NCBI GenBank assembly: GCA_003454135.1
Contig: DMKW01000109.1
Span: forward strand, 6,430 to 23,239
Direction: 5' to 3'
Length of the DNA stretch: 16,810 nt
Origin: Microbacteriaceae bacterium
GTDB lineage: Bacteria; Actinomycetota; Actinomycetes; Actinomycetales; Microbacteriaceae
The notes beneath the pieces were generated by a model that was not told where the DNA came from, did no database searches, and was given only the letters and a program-made list of their open reading frames with translations. How positions within the stretch are numbered: the stretch's first letter is position 1; each line of letters starts with the position of its first letter. The position numbers and the translations under genes were made by a program. Shown here piece by piece: positions 13,907 through 16,810 of the stretch.

Positions 13907-14854
13907 ATGAGCAGCACTCCGGTCACCGCATCTCCTCGAATCGCCTCTACCCTGCGAGCGTTCGGCAGGGCACGATGGCCGAGCGAGAGTCTGAGTTCGC
14001 GCGTCTTCGTGTTGCCGATCGCGATCGTCATGGTCGTGCTCTTCCTGGTACCGCTGGCACAATCCGTGTACTACAGCCTCACCAACTTCAACGGCTATTC
14101 GACGGATGCCAAATTCGTCGGCTTCACAAACTACGCCAAAGTCTTCACAGACGCGACGATGACGTCCGGCCTGTTCTTCACCCTGCTCTTCGCGATTAGC
14201 ACCACCGTCGTGGTGACCGCGCTCGCGATTCCCCTCGCGGTGATTCTCAACCGGAAATTCTTCGGGCGCCGGTTCGTGCAGTCGATGTTCTTCTTCCCCG
14301 CCATACCCAGCATGGCGATTCTCGGCCTTGTCTGGGGCTTCATCTTCAACCCGCTGGGCAGCGGGGCACTTAATTCAGTGCTGCACGCGCTGTTCGGTCT
14401 CGCACCCATTCCGTGGCTCTCGGTCGACCAGCTCGCTCAGCTCAGCGTCATCGTCGTCGGGATCTGGACTCAGACCGGATGGCACGCAATGCTCTACCTC
14501 GCCTACCTGCAGTCCATCCCGCACGACTACTACGAGGTGGCCATGATCGACGGCGCGTCCCCCCGGCAGCGGTTCACCTACATCACCCTGCCGCTCCTGG
14601 CCCCCGCCGTGACCATCAGCTCGCTGCTGCTTCTGACCGGTGGGCTCAAGGTGTACGACCTCCCGTTCACGCTCACCGCTGGCGGGCCAGGGTTCGCCAC
14701 GGAGACTCTCACCCAGGCAATCATCCAGAACGGTGTGGCACAGGCGAAGTTCGGCGAGGGTTCGGCGCTTGCGGTCGTCTTTCTTCTACTCGTGGGGGTC
14801 GTCGTGCTCGCCCAGCTCGCGCTCGCGCGCAAACTCGAAAAGAGCTTCCAGTGA
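13907..14854 (+). CDS. Sugar ABC transporter permease (MalF type)
   Basis: A 315-residue inner-membrane permease with about six hydrophobic helices, starting at VFVLPIAIVMVVLFLVPLAQ (about 33-52). The LTNFNGY and FVGFTNYAKVF segments are typical of MalF/UgpA-like proteins. The cytoplasmic EAA loop, YYEVAMIDGASPRQRFTYIT (about 207-226), provides the contact to the ATPase. An N-terminal 30-residue polar extension precedes the first helix. It pairs with the downstream permease, whose start codon overlaps its stop. The ribosome site is modest (AGAAAG about 7 bases before the ATG). Confidence 0.93.
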   Translation: MSSTPVTASPRIASTLRAFGRARWPSESLSSRVFVLPIAIVMVVLFLVPLAQSVYYSLTNFNGYSTDAKFVGFTNYAKVFTDATMTSGLFFTLLFAISTTVVVTALAIPLAVILNRKFFGRRFVQSMFFFPAIPSMAILGLVWGFIFNPLGSGALNSVLHALFGLAPIPWLSVDQLAQLSVIVVGIWTQTGWHAMLYLAYLQSIPHDYYEVAMIDGASPRQRFTYITLPLLAPAVTISSLLLLTGGLKVYDLPFTLTAGGPGFATETLTQAIIQNGVAQAKFGEGSALAVVFLLLVGVVVLAQLALARKLEKSFQ

Positions 14855-15669
14855 AAATGAGATTCTCATGGCCGACAACGCTCATCATGGTGCCCCTTGC
14901 GGCGATCGTCGGACTGCCGTTCTACTACATCCTCGTCAACACTCTGAAGACCCAGCAGCAGGCGATCAATGAGCCCCTTGCCCTCCCCAACCCTCTGTAC
15001 CTGCAGAACTACGTGGACGTCTTCCAGAATTCACCTCTGCTGCAGGGTTTTCTGAATTCCCTCTACGTCACCGTGATTTCAATTGTCCTCATGCTCGTTA
15101 TCGGGTCGATGGCGGCGTTCGGGATGCTCGTGAACCGGGGTCGGCTCAACAAGATTATCGGGATCATCCTCCTAATGGCGTTTATCATCCCCGGACAGAC
15201 GACCCTGATCCCGCTCTACCAGATGATGGTGGGCCTGCACCTCGTCGATTCCCTCAACGGTCTCATTGCGCTTTATGCCGGAGGGGCGATCTTCTGCTAC
15301 TTCCTCATCCAGGGCTACATGAAGACCATCCCGTGGGAGATCATCGAGGCGGCGCGAATCGACGGCGCCGGGATGTTCCGCATCTACTGGCAGATAGTGC
15401 TTCCCCTCATCCGCCCGATCCTCGTGACCGTGGGCGTCTTTGAGACCATGTGGATCTGGAACGACTTCTTCTACCCCAACGTCTTCCTGAGCTCTCCCCA
15501 GAACCAGACCCTGGTGTTGCAGGTCTACACGGCGGTGAGTCAGTTCACGACGAACTGGCCGGCCTTCATGACTATGACGGTGATCGTGCTCATTCCGATG
15601 GTGGTCTTCTTCGTTCTGATGCAGCGACACATAATCAGCGGACTCGTCAGCGGAAGCGTGAAAGGCTAA
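14851..15669 (+). CDS. Sugar ABC transporter permease (MalG type)
   Basis: A 272-residue permease with about six membrane helices, starting FSWPTTLIMVPLAAIVGLPF (5-24). The periplasmic LPNPLYLQNYVDVFQNSPLL segment is typical of MalG/UgpE-like proteins. The EAA loop is IPWEIIEAARIDGAGMFRIY followed by WQIVLPLIRP, and the C-terminus HIISGLVSGSVKG is the usual family ending. GTG at 14851 overlaps the upstream stop by 4 bases (GTGA); ATG two codons later (14857) is an alternative. The frame stays open far upstream, but only inside the first permease gene. No ATP-binding gene follows; the stop overlaps the convergent lacI-family gene by 4 bases. Confidence 0.93.
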   Translation: MKMRFSWPTTLIMVPLAAIVGLPFYYILVNTLKTQQQAINEPLALPNPLYLQNYVDVFQNSPLLQGFLNSLYVTVISIVLMLVIGSMAAFGMLVNRGRLNKIIGIILLMAFIIPGQTTLIPLYQMMVGLHLVDSLNGLIALYAGGAIFCYFLIQGYMKTIPWEIIEAARIDGAGMFRIYWQIVLPLIRPILVTVGVFETMWIWNDFFYPNVFLSSPQNQTLVLQVYTAVSQFTTNWPAFMTMTVIVLIPMVVFFVLMQRHIISGLVSGSVKG

Positions 15670-16682
15670 CCAGCGGTTGGTGACGACGACTCCCGCTCGA
15701 CGACCTTGAATGTGCTCACGACTTCTTGCGACGAACTCGGCTCCCCGGTTTTGTCGATGCGCTGAACGAGCAGTTCCACGGCAGTGCGGGCCATGAGTTC
15801 GTGGTCGGGGTCGATGGAGGACAGGGAGGGGACGGTGAATTTGCCCTCCTCGATGTTGTCGAAGCCGATCACTTTGACCTGGTCGGGGGAGCTGAGGCCG
15901 CGCTCCGCCAACCCGCGAAGCACGCCGATTCCGACGGTGTCGGTGATGCAGAAGACACCGTCGAATTGGATGCCGTTGTCGACAAGCCGTCGGATCGACT
16001 CCGCCCCCGCCGCCATGGTGAACTCGTCGACGTTTGCCACCAGATCGCGATCGAATTCGATCCCCGCATCATCAAGGGCGAGCCGATAGCCCTTGTATCT
16101 CAGGGTCGAGACGTCGATCTCCTCCGAGTCGAGCCCGTCAACCATCACGACTCGTCGGCAGCCGCGCTCGATCAGATGAGCGACCGCAGCACGCGCACCC
16201 TCAACGTTGGGCATGGCGACATGGTCGACCGGTCCCTCGAAGATGCGCTCACCAAGGATGACGACCGGGTAGTCGACCCTCAACATCTCCGTGTCGGCCG
16301 ACCCGAGTCCGACCGTACTCAGTATGAGACCGTCGTACAACCGGTTTCGCGACAGGGCGAGCGCGTCCAGCTCGTTCTCTCGAGAAGCTCCCGTTTGCTC
16401 GATCACGACGCGGAGACTGTGCCGGGCTGCAGCGGCAATGATCGCGGCCCCGAGTTGCCCGTAGTACGGGCGATCGACTTCCGGTACAGCGAGCCCGATG
16501 GTACCCGTGCGACCTACCCTGAGGTTTCGTGCCGCGACGTTGACGCGGTAATCGAGCGCGGCGATAGTGGCAAGCACTTTGGCTCGCGTTGTCGTCTTCA
16601 CGTGAGGATGATCGTTGATGACGTGCGAGACCGTCATCGGCGACACGCCCGCAGCCTTCGCGACGTCTTGTATCGTTACCAC
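15666..16682 (-). CDS. LacI-family transcriptional regulator
   Basis: A 338-residue regulator. The N-terminal helix-turn-helix and hinge are clear: VTIQDVAKAAGVSPMTVSHV (2-21), then YRVNVAARNLRVGRTGTIGL (45-64) with the hinge helix. Residues 60-330 are a periplasmic-binding-protein-like sensor domain with DGLILSTVGL, GCRRVVMVDG, DGVFCITDTVGIGVLRGLAE and VKVIGFDNIEEGKFTVPSLS. It likely represses the adjacent glycosidase and importer genes and is released by a sugar or oligosaccharide; the ligand is unknown. Start is GTG 16682, with GGAG just upstream. Codons 2-5 overlap an operator-like core. Its 3' end overlaps the second permease gene. Confidence 0.94.
   Translation of the reverse strand: MVTIQDVAKAAGVSPMTVSHVINDHPHVKTTTRAKVLATIAALDYRVNVAARNLRVGRTGTIGLAVPEVDRPYYGQLGAAIIAAAARHSLRVVIEQTGASRENELDALALSRNRLYDGLILSTVGLGSADTEMLRVDYPVVILGERIFEGPVDHVAMPNVEGARAAVAHLIERGCRRVVMVDGLDSEEIDVSTLRYKGYRLALDDAGIEFDRDLVANVDEFTMAAGAESIRRLVDNGIQFDGVFCITDTVGIGVLRGLAERGLSSPDQVKVIGFDNIEEGKFTVPSLSSIDPDHELMARTAVELLVQRIDKTGEPSSSQEVVSTFKVVERESSSPTAG
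16668..16681. promoter_or_regulatory. Third operator-like copy, over the first codons of the lacI-family gene
   Basis: TTGTATCGTTACCA shares the 11-base core TGTATCGTTAC (16669-16679) with the two other sites. It covers codons 2-5 (GTA ACG ATA CAA), where GTA, ATA and CAA are unusual choices for this high-GC DNA. Binding here would give autorepression. The amino acids VTIQ are common at LacI starts, which explains part of the match. Confidence 0.5.
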
Positions 16683-16810
16683 TGATCTCCAATGCCGCTT
16701 TCTACACTAGTAGCGAACCGGCCTCGGAGGAGTCCGTGGGCCCGAAGCAAGTCGGCCTACACTGAACTGTGCGGTCACGTCCCGCTGAGTGGAGTTTCTC
16801 AACACCGTGC
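16683..16810. other. Upstream region of the lacI-family gene; no gene seen
   Basis: These 128 bases hold the promoter of the minus-strand regulator, which must lie here, but I cannot place a convincing -10/-35 pair. CTACACTAGTAG (16703-16714) is a near-palindrome. TACACT at 16758-16763 on the plus strand could be a -10 for a gene beyond the window. Confidence 0.25.

Noticed and set aside
15726..16685. Plus-strand open frame of 319 codons opposite the lacI-family gene
   Set aside because: The minus strand has a complete LacI protein; the plus frame shows no family features.
1..16810. CRISPR array, tRNA or rRNA genes, riboswitch
   Set aside because: No regularly spaced repeats, no cloverleaf and no conserved rRNA or riboswitch core was recognised by eye.

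Overview
The window is high-GC DNA with dense, often overlapping genes, strong G/C third positions and several genes that appear to lack leaders. Together with an actinobacterial-type DUF4349 lipoprotein end, a short DUF3052-family protein and AldO-like alditol oxidase, this points to an actinobacterium, probably of the Microbacteriaceae. That family placement is an inference from overall look, not a computed result. No rRNA, tRNA or CRISPR array is visible.

Left part (1-6764), housekeeping and stress type. The 3' end of a DUF4349 membrane protein meets a convergent DUF3052-family gene. Divergent from that gene lies an FAD-dependent alditol oxidase followed by a Nudix hydrolase. Next is a tight three-gene operon (2645-6451): a bacterial eRF1-like protein (baeRF superfamily) without a GGQ motif, a fusion of phosphoribosyltransferase and alpha/beta-hydrolase, and an erythromycin-esterase-fold protein. 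An acylphosphatase follows.

Middle part (6765-8690), a small accessory segment. It holds a perfect 11-bp hairpin, a short gene that looks split by a frameshift, an unrecognised 152-153 aa protein translationally coupled to a serine recombinase (resolvase/invertase family), and a doubtful ORF with a very acidic C-terminus that may be a gene remnant.

Right part (8691-16682), a carbohydrate-utilisation locus. It has a GH43-type glycosidase, a convergent GH29 alpha-L-fucosidase, a second GH43 glycosidase, an ABC sugar importer (lipoprotein binding protein and two permeases, no ATPase) and a LacI-family regulator. None of the three glycosidases has a visible signal peptide. The simplest model is that oligosaccharides, probably plant-derived and carrying fucose and pentoses, are imported intact and trimmed in the cytoplasm.

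The regulator can be tied to its targets. An 11-base core, TGTATCGTTAC, occurs directly before the first GH43 gene, in the region between the divergent fucosidase and GH43/transporter operon, and over the first codons of the lacI gene, where it is spelled with unusual codons. I read this as a local operator set including autoregulation. The 3' ends of the transporter operon and the lacI gene overlap by 4 bases, so the two units also face each other in transcription.
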